A DNA stretch of 64,000 nt from Gnetum montanum (Eukaryota > Streptophyta > Gnetopsida > Gnetales > Gnetaceae): contig MNCI01002112.1 in the NCBI GenBank assembly GCA_015680685.1, positions 270,377-334,376 of the forward strand. The letters run 5' to 3'. Under the pieces are notes generated by a model. It was not told the DNA's origin. It ran no database searches and saw nothing but the letters and a program-made list of their open reading frames with translations. The translations under genes were made by a program, and so were the position numbers. This document shows, one piece after another, positions 34,286 through 47,091 of the stretch (position 1 is the stretch's first letter; each line of letters opens with the position of its first letter).

Positions 34286-35949
34286 CTACAATTTGGAATT
34301 AATAAAGTCATTCACTACACCCTTAAAGATGGCCAACAGATGGGCCTCTGCGATAGAGTCATTGATCTCATTCAGGGTAGCGCTCCACTACTGTATAAAT
34401 TTTTGGACTGATTCTAGCAAATCTTGCTTGACACTCATTAAATGATCCAACATAAAATCTTTTTTCAAGCTATACTTGAAACGAGTTACGTAATGAGTTA
34501 GCAGCTCCTCTAAGGTTGAGATAGAAAAGCATGGGAGCACACAGTACCAATCTAAAGCTTTGCTTGTCAGAGACATAGCAAAGACATGGATGATGGTGTG
34601 CAGCCATTGTTGCAATAGAAGGGACTCAAATCTAAACATCACGAGATGCACATTGGGATCACCCTCCCCATTGTATTTTGTAAAGTGGGGGAGTGGAATC
34701 CCAAGGGTAATGTGAGCATGGGGACTACCAGGTTGATGGGATCGTCATGGTAGAAATCCATAACTTGTACTGTGTCAGAACCGGCAACTTTCAGACACTT
34801 AATTTCTTCAGTAAGGGTCTGGATAAGCTAGAATGCTTGGTCCAAACCTGGGGATGATGCAGATGGTTGTGGAGTAGACGGTGATGGCATGGTAGGGGCA
34901 GTGACTTGGCTCATAGGTGGAACTGTTGGGGTGAACCTTATGAAGGGTGTTGCTTGTGCTATCCACCACTTAGTGGGTGGTGATGTTGGAGCAATGGTTG
35001 CTACTAGTGCCATAGGATAGGTTGTTTGCGTGATCGGCGGGGCAGACCATAGTCCTGTGCTTGGTTGTACCATTTGCGGGACCTGGTATGCTTGATGATG
35101 AGTGTAGTGTGACATTTGGGAAGGTTGCGAAGCAAGGGGAGAAGTGAATGGGGTCCACCATGTGGCTGGCGGTGGGCCCACCGCTGATGGTGGAATAGGT
35201 GTTGATGCTGGAATGGAAGCAAAGATTGTATGCAACTATGATGTAGGTACCATGTGCACATAAGGCAAGGTAGCTGTGATCGATGCTTAGTGCGATGAAG
35301 GGATAGATTGGGAAACAGATTGTGGAGGGATAATACCTGGAAAGGAGATGGGGGAATACGTGTGTTGATACACCGAGGGTATGGCATGGCTACCATTGAC
35401 TGATGAAACGGAGATTTGCTATGGGGTAGATGTAATCATAAAGGGAGCAGTCATGAAGAGCGAGTTCACCCAGAAAGACAGGGTAGAAGGGATAGTTATA
35501 GGATTAGTTTGACCCCCATCCTTAGATTGGAAATCCAGGTCCTCTTGTCCATACTGAAATGCCTCGTCATAGTGGGATGCTATGTCTCACTACTCCCTAG
35601 ACCTACTTCTTTATACCAACTAATCTAAGATCCACTGATACGTTTACGTCAGGGGAATGGAAGTGCCAAGGATAGGGACAAATTGCCTCCCATTGTGGTA
35701 AAGGAACACAAAGTTATGTTTGACTTCAAGTTTTTGGGCATCCAAGGGCAAATTTGCCTAGATCTTAATACAAAGGAAATTATAAATTTTAGTGTGTTGT
35801 ACTAAGCTCTCAGGTGATCCGTTTTGGATCTTGAGAGATCGACATGGTCCTTGCACTAGGCTAGATGGTTGCTCGGCACCTATAGTACCCTGAATCAAAA
35901 TAGGGACCTCAAGGTTTGAGGTGGCAATGACGATGGTTGAGGTAATCAT
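34286..35949 (-). pseudogene. C2: gag
   Basis: Reading on minus from ATG 35949: MITSTIVIATSNLEVPILI and HTKIYNFLCIKI form the N-terminus. A Pro/Ser/Thr/Gln-rich linker follows (35235-34828, open for 135 residues). The capsid-like core (34651-34388) has MSLTSKALDWYCVLP, EELLTHYVTRFKYSL and LESVQKFIQ. The gag C-terminus and zinc knuckle are absent because of the deletion that fused this region to the aORF. There is close identity to C1 gag, which is longer. Several stops and shifts are present. Confidence 0.82.
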
Positions 35950-36170
35950 TTTTGTGAGGTTGAAAATGGTTTGCGACGAAGAAAAGATAGAGATAAAGAG
36001 GGGATCAGAGGTTTTTCATCCTATAGGGTTCTAAAGGAACCATCGTTGTGACCAGCCTATACCACATGATGCATAAACAATAGCAAGGGTGTCACGTTTA
36101 CGCTAATGAGTGTCAGGGTACAGAGAGCATGCAAAAGTACTCATGAGACATAGAAAAGGCACCAAAAAGA

Positions 36171-36186
36171 TGTCCTTCTAATGCCA
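36171..36186 (-). promoter_or_regulatory. C2 primer binding site
   Basis: On minus, TGGCATTAGAAGGACA starts five bases after the LTR2 end at 36192. It is the same block as in A and C1, with two changes at its 3' side. The primer tRNA is not assigned. Confidence 0.65.
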
Positions 36187-36191
36187 AAAAC

Positions 36192-37755
36192 TGTGGTGAA
36201 AGAAAATGTTGATGGCTGGAACACCAAGAGGTTAATGGCTGAATAGTTTAACCTCGAATCTATGCAAGGGCCATGCTGGATAAAATAGAAGCAGGGCCCC
36301 CTGAACGGTCTGGTCGATCATACAGGGACTTAATCGATGTAACTTAAGCTTACATGAATGTTGTTTTAAATGAAAAATACGCCAAGTAAAATCAATTATC
36401 AATAAATGCAAGAATGAAGGAAATAGTACCAAATAGCGATAACAATAAAGAGATAACAGAATAAACTCAGGTAAGAAAATGCACCGCCCCAAGGTTGCGG
36501 GTTCGATTCTTTGTCTTGTTTGAAAAATGTATAAGAAGTTATACAATGCAGGAGGTGCACAAAAAGTTCAAGAATAACCAGGCTGCTTAAAATGTGCCAA
36601 CTATGCTCTTGAATGTGAACTTGAAAGCCAACTGTTCAAAAATTCCAACGCAAAAAATCAACCAGTGCAAAATGCCAGTGGAAAAAAGCCAACTAATGCA
36701 AAAATCCAGTGAAAAAAAGCCAACCCTTTGAGTATTGTTTGTTGGAGTGTTTATAGGGCCAAGAGTAGGTGAGAAACATGGCTTAGGTGCCACATGTCCT
36801 AGACCTCGCTAGATGTAATCATGATAGTACTTTGTAGGCATGTTGTCTTGGCTGTGAATTTTGCTATGTTGTAAGCATGCTGTCGAAACTAGAGATGCTG
36901 CTTACTACATTGTCCTACGCTACGTAGCGTAGCACATTGACATAGTGTAGCTGCTTGCTACGCTATGCTATGCTATGTAGTGTAGCGTAGCAAAGTGTAG
37001 CCACTGGTTTGAATAGAAAACTTGCATTGGAGTCAACAGTATTTGCTGGAAGCCTTGGTGCATGTCGGGTTAACCTTTGGAGCACTTTATTGATTTGCAT
37101 CTTTGCTATGCTATGTAGTGTAGCATAGCGTAGCAACCAATGTAACATGCATTTCTGTCAAAATTGTGGGGTTTCACAAGAAAAATTTTCTTGTGGTTCA
37201 AGGGCTAACTGAGACAAGGTGATTTTGGAAGTCAAAATGCCATTACATGCAGTTCCTTTGCCGCAATGGCTTGGCAGAGGATTCTTTGCATCTTTCTCCT
37301 TCACTATGTTGTGCTACGCTATGTAGCGTAGCATAGCATAACACCCTGTGCTGGGCACATTTTGACTTTTCCTTGCACGAACATCTTGCAAAAGCTTATA
37401 TTCAGACGCTTGATTGATTTTTCAAAGGCTTGCTACATTGCACAACGTAGCGTAGCGTAGCAGACTTCTCCACTAGAAAACTTGCCAAAACATTTTGTCC
37501 ATCTTGAACACCATCGACAACTCATAGCATAGTTTCTCGGTAGATTGACAATTGGGTAAATTATCTAGGTGGGCAGGCCAGAGAGTCCATTAGGCCTGTC
37601 AACTCTAGAGGTAGAAAACTTGCCAGACTAGTCAGTCTAATCTCAATGTCTACATTTTCCTACCAAACTGTCATGACGCTACACTTGTGGAAGTCTTTGC
37701 CTAAACTCCAAGACCCTGGTGAAGCAAGAGGGTCTCGAAATTTTATGGTGTTTCA
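36192..37755 (-). mobile_element. LTR2: LTR shared by C2 (5' LTR) and C1 (3' LTR)
   Basis: About 1564 bp, minus orientation, TGAAACACC at 37755 and CACCACA at 36192. It has a primer binding site on one side and a purine tract (GACAAAGAGGGGCCAG, 37770-37756) on the other, so it ends one element and starts the next. No target duplication separates the two, which indicates unequal recombination and not two separate insertions. A TATA-like CTATAAACA lies near 36755-36747. Palindromic blocks such as GCTATGTAGCGTAGCATAGC (near 37318-37340) recur. Confidence 0.88.
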
Positions 37756-39137
37756 CTGGCCCCTCTTTGTCGACATCTAGAGGATGGGCCCAAGAGACAC
37801 CGATAAAGAATACGAAACACCACAAAAGACAAGATGCTAACATTGCTCTTCAGTAATTGTCTAGATGTCACTTAGTTATGCTTGAGAGTGCCAGGATAAT
37901 CATGTAGGAAAAGGGGAAAGGGTGGATCTGCAGGGATAATTTTGGGAAGGGAAAGATGTAGCAGAGTGGGGTCCCTCATCGAAGTGCTTGTGAGCAAGTC
38001 GTTATGCATGGGCATCTTTCTTTTGTAGGTTTTTGACCTCTTGTCGAAATGCTTAGAGATGGTCATTGCGAAATAGCTGATGTGCCATTTCTTTTGGGCA
38101 CATGTTTTTTTTTTGAGATTTTGCTCTTTCACACTTTTCTTTTGTTGTTTTGACATGTTCATTTGCAAACAACCTTATTGCAAGATAGGTGTTTCCTCCC
38201 CAAGATGAGTTGCATCAAATCCATGTGGGGCTTTGACCTACCTACAGATTCTTCCCATGCGGTGAGTTGTGTTACGCGCATCATGGACTTTGCAGTTGAG
38301 CATATGGGAGTGCTTTACAGGCATCAGGAAAATTCGTAAAAAGAGGTGTGAGAAGGAGGATCGTAGGTGTAAGAAACGAGGTAAAGGAGGTTAAGGGGGA
38401 GGACAGCATGTGCACTCCTAAGTAGCCAATCTAGTCAAGACGACCACCTTGGAACGATGTAGTGTCCTACCACCTTGGCGAAATGCACCTCTGACCAACA
38501 CCCCTCCAGCACGTACCCTGCAAACACAATAGAGAGAAAACCAGAAGAAATAACCATTAAGCAAAACGAAGGAAAAGGTCTTGCTCACTTTGGACGCTGC
38601 TAGAGCAATGGAAGTTGTTGCTGAGGCATGTAACGTCCAAACCAAAAAGGCCAACAGTGGTTTTGGTAGCTTTAGCATGGCATGGTTGGCATCGAGAAGG
38701 CTAGGAGTTGCGGCGATGTGGGTGCTTAGGAGTCCTTGCCCAAGGAAAAAATCATGCATCTCAGCTATAAGGTGAAAGGCCTAATAGCTGAATGTCTTTT
38801 AGGCATAGGTGATGATGAGAGCTGGAGGGTAGCAACCTTGTGGCTGGGCCACAATAGTGTTGGGACTCCAGCAGTAGGCACCAACCATAGGAGCTACTAC
38901 TAGAACAATGGGCCATGGTAGTGGTAGCTCTGAAAGGTCAACAAGATGTTAGATGACATCTTTGGAGGATCAGCAAGATGCCAGGGGCAATGGCGTTGCA
39001 CATATTCTAGAGGATGTTTTCTTGGCATCATGAACTGTGATGTAGAACTGCAACGTCCCACCCCATGTCGACACTATGGATGCTCACTTATTTGAATGGT
39101 CATGGATGCACATTGAAGATGTTGTGCCATGAAACCA
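37756..39137 (-). other. C1: polypurine tract and 3' non-coding region
   Basis: This is closely similar to 26893-28269. Reverse-strand ORFs 38168-37872 and 38759-38418 have partial counterparts in C2 and E but lie in shifting frames. I assign no product. Confidence 0.6.
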
Positions 39138-39590
39138 GTTTAAGGTCCTGGTAGATCATGGTGTGCTAGTTTAAAGTCCCAGCAAATCGTGATGTGCTAG
39201 TTTAAGGTCCTAGCAGACCACTGTGCTAGTTTAAGGTTCCAATAGACTACTGTGCTAGTTTAAGGTCCCAGCAAACTGCTATGCTAGTTTATCATCGTAG
39301 CGGATGGTGGATGGGCCAGTTTAAGGTCATAGCAAATGGTGGTTGGGCCAGTTTAAGGTCATAGTGGACCATCTGTGCTAGTTTTATGTGATAGCGGATG
39401 AGCTTTGCAAGTTTTACATCATGGTGGATGGTTTGTGCTAGTTTATAGTCATAGTGGACTATCTGTGCTAGTTTATAGTCATAGTATACTATTTTTGCTA
39501 GTTTTACGTCATAGTGGATGACCTTTGCCAGTTTTACGTCGTAGAGGATGACCTTTGCCAGTTTTATGTCATAGCGGATGATTTGCTTAC
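39138..39590. repeat. Tandem array after integrase, element C1 (about 15 units of 29-32 bp)
   Basis: It has the same unit and the same two-block order as the C2 array at 28270. Several units have been gained or lost between C1 and C2, for example duplicated GTTTATAGTCATAGTGGACT and GTTTTACGTC units near 39440-39570. Confidence 0.93.
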
Positions 39591-39599
39591 CTTGCTCAT

Positions 39600-40523
39600 G
39601 CATCAGATGTAGTACGACTTGAGATACGAATGATTCACAGGATTCATGAACTCTTTGTCATCCATGTATGCCAGCTTAAAGGCTCTATTCCCATAGGTTT
39701 TCATGACCATGAATGAACCTTCCTAGTTTGCTGAGAACTTGTTCACATGTTCATGGATAGACTTAAGAATGAGGTTCCCCTTTTTTATTGGTCGTTGATG
39801 TGGGTTTGCATGATGCTTCTACCGTTGCCTGTCTTGATATTGCTCAATGTGGCCAAGTGTTTGTGCACACTCCTCCTCTATGGAGTCAAGGTCGATGATC
39901 CTCGACTCATTCTTCTGGGCTTCGTTCACTACATTTGATAGGATCATTCAAAGCAACGATACCTACAACTCAAGAGGTAACACTGCTTCAGATCTGTAAA
40001 AAAGGTTGTAAGGAGTTTTACCTGTTGCCATTCTACATGTCGTTCTGTAAGCCCATAGCACATAGAGGATTTGCTTGTGCCATCACCTCTTGTTATTGCT
40101 AAGCATCTTCTTGAGCAAGTTGATGATGGCTTTGTTCATAGATTCTACCTATTCGTTTGCCTATGAATAGCATGAAGAGGAAAAGGATTGCTTAATGCCA
40201 AGGTTGTTGCAAAAATTTTTGGTTTCCGCACTACTAAATTGTGGCCCATTGTCTATCACAATAGTCATGGGAAGCCCAAACCTTGTCACTATGTTATCCA
40301 ATATAAAGTGACAAAATTATTGAGATGTAGTCTTCCTAAGGAGGATAGCCTCTACCCACTTTGTAAAGTACTCAATGGTGGTGATAATGAAGCTATGCCT
40401 TGCGGAAGACTTAGGTGTGATAGGTCCTATAATGTCTAGTTCCCATCGTTGGAATGCCCATGTGATCTGTACCTTTTCAGGCATAGACCTTAGTGATTTG
40501 ATTGACAACGAGTTGTGAATCAC
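39600..40523 (-). pseudogene. C1: integrase with internal deletion
   Basis: The reverse strand encodes VQITWAFQRWELDIIGP, HSFIITTIEYFTKWVEA, PMTIVIDNGPQF and the last catalytic motif near 40150, so D-D-E residues appear readable. The zinc-finger region is missing, because RNase H at GDSQLVVNQ is joined directly to the core at about 40480. The C-terminal domain is weakly recognisable to about 39650. Confidence 0.8.
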
Positions 40524-41319
40524 CTCAGATTACCAGATGTTGAATTTTTAATGCTCAGGCTGCTAAGAGGCCCCTAAGGAGTCCTTCGTACTTTGCCATG
40601 TTATTCGTACAAAGGAACACGAAACAATAAACAAACGATTGGATGTTCCCAAAAGGGAACATAATGACGGCAGCTACTCTACCACCTCGCATAGTCGAGG
40701 CACCGTCGAAATGCAAAGTAGCTTTTAAACATAATGGGATAGAGTTGATGGTGTTAATGTGCTCGATAGAGAATTTGGATTCTATGGTTGCCCGATCATC
40801 AATAGGTGAGGTCATGAGTTGCGTAGCTATGGCTTGCCCTTTCGTCAATGATTGGGTCACATAATGCAAATCGAATTCCGCGATTATAGCTTTCCACCAG
40901 GCTATCTTGCTACTTTCATATAGATTATTCGTGATCACCCATAGTACATTGCTTTTGCATATAATGTTGACTTTGCTATGGAACAGATAATGCCTCCACT
41001 TTTTTAATGTAAACACTAGGGTGAGTCAGTTTCTTTTCACCTCATTGTACTTTTCCTCATATGCTATCAATGCATGACTCAGGTAATAAACTGAAATCTT
41101 AGAGCCATCATCTCTTCTCTGACATAACAGTGTCGCAGTAGACATATTTGAGGTGGTAAGGTAGATGTAGAAAGGCTTATCCCTTTGGGGTGGGTAAACA
41201 GTTGGGAGGTGTAAAAGCTCTTTCTTTAGGTCATTGAAGGCTTTCTGGCATTGTGTTGTCCATTCGAAGTTAATCCCTTTCTTTAGTAAGCGTTGCATGA
41301 GGTGTAACTTATCAGTCAA
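40524..41319 (-). pseudogene. C1: RNase H domains
   Basis: The first RNase H region (41319-41026) has FYIYLTTSNMSTATLLCQ and ISVYYLSHALIAYEEKY, typical of Ty3/gypsy RNase H. The second segment (41016-40555) is open for 153 residues, with WKAIIAEFDLHYVTQSLT, ATLHFDGASTMRGG and NNMAKYEGLLRG. The latter has Lys at the position usually Glu. RNase H removes the RNA strand during reverse transcription. Confidence 0.83.
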
Positions 41320-41329
41320 CTTTGCTATA

Positions 41330-42200
41330 AACCTTATAATGAACTATATCCTACCTCGCAACCTGCACAATTCTTTAAGGTTTGTAGGGGGCGCTAGATT
41401 AATGATGGTCTTAACTTTATCAAGGACCACTCGTATTCCAGCCTCTGATACTACAAACCCTAGCATGCATCCGATTTTTACCTCGAAGACACACTTCTTT
41501 GGATTGAGGCATAAGCCATGCATCTGGCAGCATTTGAGGACTACACATAGATCGTTGGGATGGTCAGCAACCTCTTTAGCTTTGACGGCTATTTCATCCA
41601 CATAGTTGTTTAGTGTTTCTAGGATGTAGTTGCTAAAGATGTATGTCATGACTCTTTGGTAGGTTTCTCCAGCATTTTTGAGTTGAAAGGGCATCATAGT
41701 GTAACAAAAAGTACCCCATGGGGTCATGAAAGTGGTTGTTAACTGATACTCTAGGTTGGTAAGAATTTGATTATAGCTGGAGAAATCATCCATGAAGGAC
41801 AGTAGAGCATGACTAGTCGTAGTGTCGATGAGTTGATCAATACTCAGTAGTGGGAAGTCATCTTTGATCATTTCTTTGTTCAGATCCCGAAAGTCTATAC
41901 AGATTCATATTCTTCCCATTTTCTTAAAAAACTACAATGATGTTCGACACCCAATCTAAGTAATCAACTACCCAGATGAAACTAGCCTGATACAGCTTAG
42001 TGATTTCATTGTGTACGGCCAGTGCGATCTCTGGTTTAATCCTATGAGCCTTTTGTTTAACTACCTTCACATGTGGGTCTAAGACAATGCTATGCTATAC
42101 AAGCCTTGGATCTGGGTTTACCTATCTTATAAGCTTTCCATGTGGGCCTACCAAGGCTAGAAGTGAAGGTAGATCACGATGCATAGCCATTCTTGCTTAA
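41330..42200 (-). pseudogene. C1: reverse transcriptase
   Basis: The open stretch 41871-41344 has DDFPLLSIDQLIDT, LLSFMDDFSSYNQIL, MTPWGTFCYTMMPFQLK, LNPKKCVFEVK and MLGFVVSEAGIRV. The catalytic motif reads YVDE in place of YVDD (41609-41598), a change expected to impair polymerisation. Upstream (to about 42110) the N-terminus with a GLDPRLVQ-type start is recognisable but shifted, and the linker before it is shortened relative to A and C2. Confidence 0.85.
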
Positions 42201-42339
42201 CCTTCCATAATAACATGAAAGCCAAGTCAAGTGATACTTGTTTGTGGCAACAATGCATAGTAAATATTTGCAAAGCATCAATGAAATATGAAATGGTTAA
42301 AATGATTGTCAACTATGATGCAAAATTCGCAAGCTGCTA

Positions 42340-42540
42340 GTTTAAGGTCATAGCGGACCGCTAACTTGATCAAATTGTAAATCAAAACTGCTAGTTTAAG
42401 GTCTTTGTGGACTATTAACGGGTTAGGTTTGTAAGTCAAAACTATTATTTTAAGGTCTTTGTAGACCACTAAAGATGGTTGAACCCATGAGTCAAAACTG
42501 CTAGTTTAAGGTCTTTGCAGACCGCTAATGAGCTATTGAC
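42340..42540. repeat. Array between RT and aORF remnant, element C1 (54-bp units)
   Basis: GTTTAAGGTC starts recur at about 42340, 42394, 42448 and 42504. The units carry the 24-bp extension ending CAAAACTGCTA, as in C2. It runs straight into the aORF remnant, so the aORF promoter and most exons were deleted. Confidence 0.85.
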
Positions 42541-42815
42541 TTGGAAGTTAGGCATTGGGTGGACATTACTGAAGAGGAGGTCTTGTGGTGCCTCTGGGCC
42601 GGTTTGGATCACATACCCCTTGAGATAGATGTGAGGCTGTCTCAGGTTAGTCACTTTTTTATGATGCAACAATTTATTTTATTCTAGCTTTTATTGTGAC
42701 TTTAGCTGACTACTTTAATTTTTGTGATACAAAATCCGGATGAAGATACAAGGCCCTCTGAGGGAGGGAACGATGGTGGAGAGGACAATGATGTAGAGGA
42801 AGATGATACATAATA
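42541..42815 (+). pseudogene. aORF remnant in C1: last exons only
   Basis: The forward strand reads DLEVRHWVDITEEEVLWCL, matching the C-terminal block of copies A and B (DLGLDRTDWASVPEEEIL). It ends near CTCAG|GTTAGTC, an intron follows, then the acidic tail NPDEDTRPSEGGNDGGED ends at a TAA near 42812. The tail is also acidic and Gly-rich in copy A. About 90 percent of the gene is missing, but the remnant shows C1 once had the full block. Confidence 0.7.
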
Positions 42816-43277
42816 GCAAGGGATCTTATTTTTATTTTTCAAAAGAATACTACAAACATTATTTAATTGAGACTTTAAATTGAAGATGAATTATGACAAG
42901 ATTCATTTTATTTTGGCTTGTGTATTATTTATGTCATCTGCTTTTATCTTCTTCTTTTTTGTCTTTAGTTTTAGGCCATTTTGGGTAGTTGTCAGGTGAT
43001 AAAATTTTTTTGGATAGCTAGTTTTAGGCCTTGGCGGGCTGCAATTATAGTTTAAGGCCATTTTGGGCCATGACAATGATAGTAAAGGAAAATTTTGCTA
43101 GTTTTAGGCCTTAGTGGGCCGTAGTGTGAAGTAGACAATGGATGTTATGTAAACAGTTTTAAGAATGAGTTAGAAAATTAGCATAGACAAATGAATATAA
43201 GGCAAACAAGGAATGAATGTATTATGAATGTTAATTGGGTAAGGAGCAGTGGAGTTGCTATGCTACACGAGTAACGA
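42816..43277. repeat. AT-rich spacer and degenerate array between aORF and protease, element C1
   Basis: Units with GTTTTAGGCCTTGGCGGGC or GTTTAAGGCCATTTTGGGCC occur between about 42965 and 43125. The rest is AT-rich. The position corresponds to 5797-6419 in A and 13106-13420 in B. Confidence 0.7.
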
Positions 43278-44160
43278 TTATCCTCGCAATTGCTTTCTAA
43301 CCCATCCTGGGTTTTGCGACACGTAAGGATGAGAGGATTTGTTGCGATATTCTTCTATGTTGTCTTCTACTACTTGAAAAGGCAACTCAGCCCACGTAGT
43401 TTCATTTTCTGAGCCGGCATCTTGGGCCGGCTCTTTTGTCAAACAGTTAGTGTCAACAAAAATAGGTGCCTCATTCTCAGAGGTTATGACCTTTAAACCT
43501 TGCTCCATATCTACATTATTTATTTCCTAGGTTGTTACCTCGTTACCATGGATCACCACCTCCCTACCTACATAAGGTAGATGGATTTCCTGATGTATGG
43601 ATGAAGAGACAATCCTAAGTTGGGCTAACCATGACCTCCCCAAGATCAGGTTAAACCTAGGCATCTCTTCCAGCATGATAAACTTTGCATTTGTGGGGAA
43701 CTGGTCCCCTGCCACAAAGTCAATGTGAATGGTGCTTTTCACCACTACCCGTGCCCCATTAAATGACTTCAAACATGACGTTGTCGTGGATTTGATTTGA
43801 TTTACCAAACCCAGATTGTCCACTATGGGGAATGGGATGACGTTTGTAGAAGCCCCGTCATCAACTTGTACTCTTCGAATCTTATGTTGGTCGACCCAAA
43901 TTGTGATGAATAGACGTGCTGTTGTTACCTGACCCTTTTCAAGGTCTTCCCTAATAGACTCATCGCAGAATGTCAATTGGGATGGCCATGGTCCTTTAGG
44001 CGTAGAAGGAAGCATAACTAAATGGATTGCTTTCTCCTTTGCCAGCATGTTCTCGTCAACTGATATGGACGTTAGCATGCGAACCAGAGCCTCATGGTGT
44101 GCGGTGGAAGTCATTACTAGGTCATATAGGCTCAATGTTGTATTTTCTTATTTTAGAGCC
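43278..44160 (-). CDS. C1: aspartic protease
   Basis: Two open pieces, 44135-43527 and 43508-43278, are separated by one stop. The first has SLYDLVMTSTAHHEALVRML, VQVDDGASTNVIPFPIV (active site, DDGA), DFVAGDQFPTNAKF, FNLILGRSWLAQL and HQEIHLPYVGREVVIHG. The second has TWAELPFQVVEDNIEEY, the conserved end also seen in A and B. This is the most complete protease in the window and supplies the approximately 70 residues missing in A. It would cleave Gag-Pol, and its position immediately after gag on the same strand supports a Gag-Pro precursor. Confidence 0.85.
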
Positions 44161-47091
44161 TGTTTTACCTGAGTAAGAGTGCTTAGGAGATCATGTCCAC
44201 CTTCCTATTTTTACTGCCCTTCTCTTCTTCCATCCATCCTAAAAGATGAATTTCCCGAGTAGGGGTAGTTTCGGGTTTGGGGTTGGACCCTTTCGGGCCA
44301 GGTGATGATGACTGTGCACCTGTAGCAATGTTAACTTTTGGTGATGAGGTAGGCGTAGATGTAGAAACTGAAGGAGTAGGCTTGGAAGGACCTGGGGCGG
44401 TACATTCCATAGTCATTTCACTTGTTAAACGTTCTTCCTGTTTCTTTGAATGAGAGGGCTGTGATGTCGTCTTATGTGGGATGGGGGTGGTTGAGTGGCT
44501 TGGCCTCCTAATGATGAAGGATGTTTGTGACATTAGTGTGGGCGGTGATGCGATCTTGTTTACAGAAGGTGCAGAGGTGGATGTTCGAGGAGGGACCTTT
44601 AAGACGAATGATTGTTGTAGTGTTTTTTTAGCCGTTGTTGGTGTTGGTGCACTACGCTGAGGCACGTGAACCATAAATGGTCGCTAAGGCAGTTTGGGAT
44701 TACTATCTACGCCAATGGTGTTGATGATGTATCCTGCATCATTGGTGTTGAGCGGCTCCTTGTAAACATACAAGGAATGATTTTCAGGGTGAACTGGATT
44801 ACTTTCGTCCAGCACCAACTTCCCTTGATCAATCATCCACTGAATGTCATCTTTTAAGGCTAGACAGTAATCTGTGTCATGACCACAGAGTTGGTGGTAG
44901 TTATAGAACCATTCCAGCCTGAAATTATTAGGAACTGGGGGCTCATTGGGAAAAGCCAAGGAGGGGTTCCTAAGGAGTTCGTAGTACCATTGATGGCTTT
45001 TGGTTGCCTCCTCTGACATCCGCTTGTGTTGAATATACCCTACCCCTAGCAATTACTTCAGGAGTTCTGAAGGATTGACAGGTAGCAAGTGTATTTAGAG
45101 CAATCTTTACACTCGAAATTGAGACTAGGCTAGGTGGGTGCTTTGGGTGCCCACGTGGAGGATTAAGTGGCGTTGCCTAGGTTACGCATGGGGTTAGTTG
45201 GTGCTATGGTTGCTTTCTTGTTATTGTTGTTTTTGGGTTGGGCCTTTTTTGCCACGGCGACCACCGTGGCTATTGCTGCCTTGCCCTTATCTTTGTCCCT
45301 TTTGATCTACATGTTTTTAAATGCAACATAGGCTAGATCTTTGCTTGCCTCAGCCCCGTCTTGAATACTCTTGGTCTAGGCAAAAGCTTAACTAAGAGTT
45401 CATGGAGCTAGGTAGTACAATTTGGACCTAATAAAGTCATTCACTGCACCCTTAAAGATGGCTAGTAGATGGGCCTCCACGATAGGCTCACGAATCTTAT
45501 TCAGGGTAGCGCCCCACCGCTGTATAAATTTTTGGACTGATTCCAACAGATCTTGCTTGATGCTCATTAACTGATCCAGCGTAACCTCTGGTTTCAAGTT
45601 ATACTTGAAATGAGTTACATACTGAGTTAGCAACTCCTCTAAGGTTGAGATAGAAGAGTTTGGGAGTGCGCGGTACCAATCTAAAGCTTTGCCCGTCAGA
45701 GACATAGCAAAGACATAGATGATGGTGTGTAGCCATTATTGCAATAGAAGGGACTCAGATCTAAACGTCATGAGATGCACATTGGGGTCACCCTCCCTGT
45801 TGTATTTTGTAAAGTGGGGGAGTGGCATCCTGGGGAGTAATGTGAGCATGGGGACTGTTGGGTTGATGGGATCGTCATGGTAGAAATCCATGACTTGTAC
45901 TGTGTCAAAACCGATAGCTTTCAAATGCTTAATTTCTTCAGTAAGGGTCTCGATAAGTTGGAATGCTTAGTCCAGACCTGGGGATGATGCAGATGGTTGT
46001 GGAGTTGCAAGGGCAGCAACCATTGGTAGCGTGGTAGGGGCAACGACCTGACTCATAGGTGGCACTATTGTGGCGGCCCCTACGAAGGGTGCCACTTGTG
46101 CTATCCACCACCCAGTGGGTGGTGCTATTGGAGTGGCGACTGGTGGTGGTGCCATAGGATAGGTTGTTTGCATGATCGATGGTGTAGACCATAGTCCCCC
46201 ACTTGGTTGTACCATTTGTGAGACTTGGTATGCTTGATGGTGAGCGTAGTGCAACATTTGGGAAGGTTGCGAAGCAGGGGGAGAAGTGAATGGAATCCAC
46301 CATGTGGCTGGGGATGGGCCCACCACTGATGGTGGAACAAGTGTCGATGCTGGAATGGAAGTAGAGACTTTATGCAATTGCGATGTAGGTACTGTGTGCA
46401 CATAAGGCAGGGTAGCTATGATCGGTGCTTGGTGCGATGAAGGGATAGATTGGGAAACAGATTATGGAGGGATAGTGCCTAGAAAGGAGATGAGGGAGTA
46501 GGCATGTTGATCTGCCGAGGGTATGGCATCGCTACCTATGACTAATGGAATGATAGTTTATGATGGGGTAGACGTAATCATAAAGGGAGCAGTCGTGAAG
46601 AGTAGGTTCGCCTAGAAAGACGGGGTGGGAGGGATAGTCATAGGGTTAGTTTGACCCCCACCCTTAGACTGGGAATCTAGGTCCTCTTGTCCATCCTGAA
46701 ACACCTCGTCATAGTGGGATGCTATGTCTTGCTACTCCCTAGACCTACATGTCCATACTAGTTGATCTAAGATCCACTGATACGTTTGCGTCAAGGGAAT
46801 GAAAGCACCAAGGGTAGGGACAAATTCCCTCCCATTGCGGTAAAGGAACTCGAATTTACGTTTGTCTTTGAATTCATGGGCATCCAAGGGCAGATTCATG
46901 TGGATCTTAGCACAGAGGAAATTGTAAATTTTAGTGTGTTGTACTAAGCTCTCAGGTGATCAATTGTGGATCTTGAGAGATCGGCGTGGCCCTTGCACTA
47001 GGCTAGGTGGTCGCTTGGCACCTATAGTGCCCTGAATCGAAAAAGGGACCTCAAGGTTTAAGGTGGCAATGGCGGTGGTTGAGGCAATCAT
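44161..47091 (-). pseudogene. C1: gag, nearly full length
   Basis: From ATG 47091 on minus: N-terminus MIASTTAIATLNLEVPFSI and YNFLCAKIHMNLPLDAHEF; a Pro/Ser/Thr-rich linker (46401-45967, open 144 residues); the capsid-like core (45924-45400) with MDFYHDDPINPTVPML, MSLTGKALDWYRALP, EELLTQYVTHFKYNL, VQKFIQRWGATLNKI and VNDFIRSKLYYLAP; a basic region; a zinc-knuckle-like segment YHQLCGHDTDYC (about 44900-44865) within open piece 45052-44684; and a Ser/Thr/Pro-rich C-terminus (44674-44183). Only about half a dozen stops, mostly TAG or TGA, interrupt it. Gag makes the particle and binds RNA. Confidence 0.85.
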
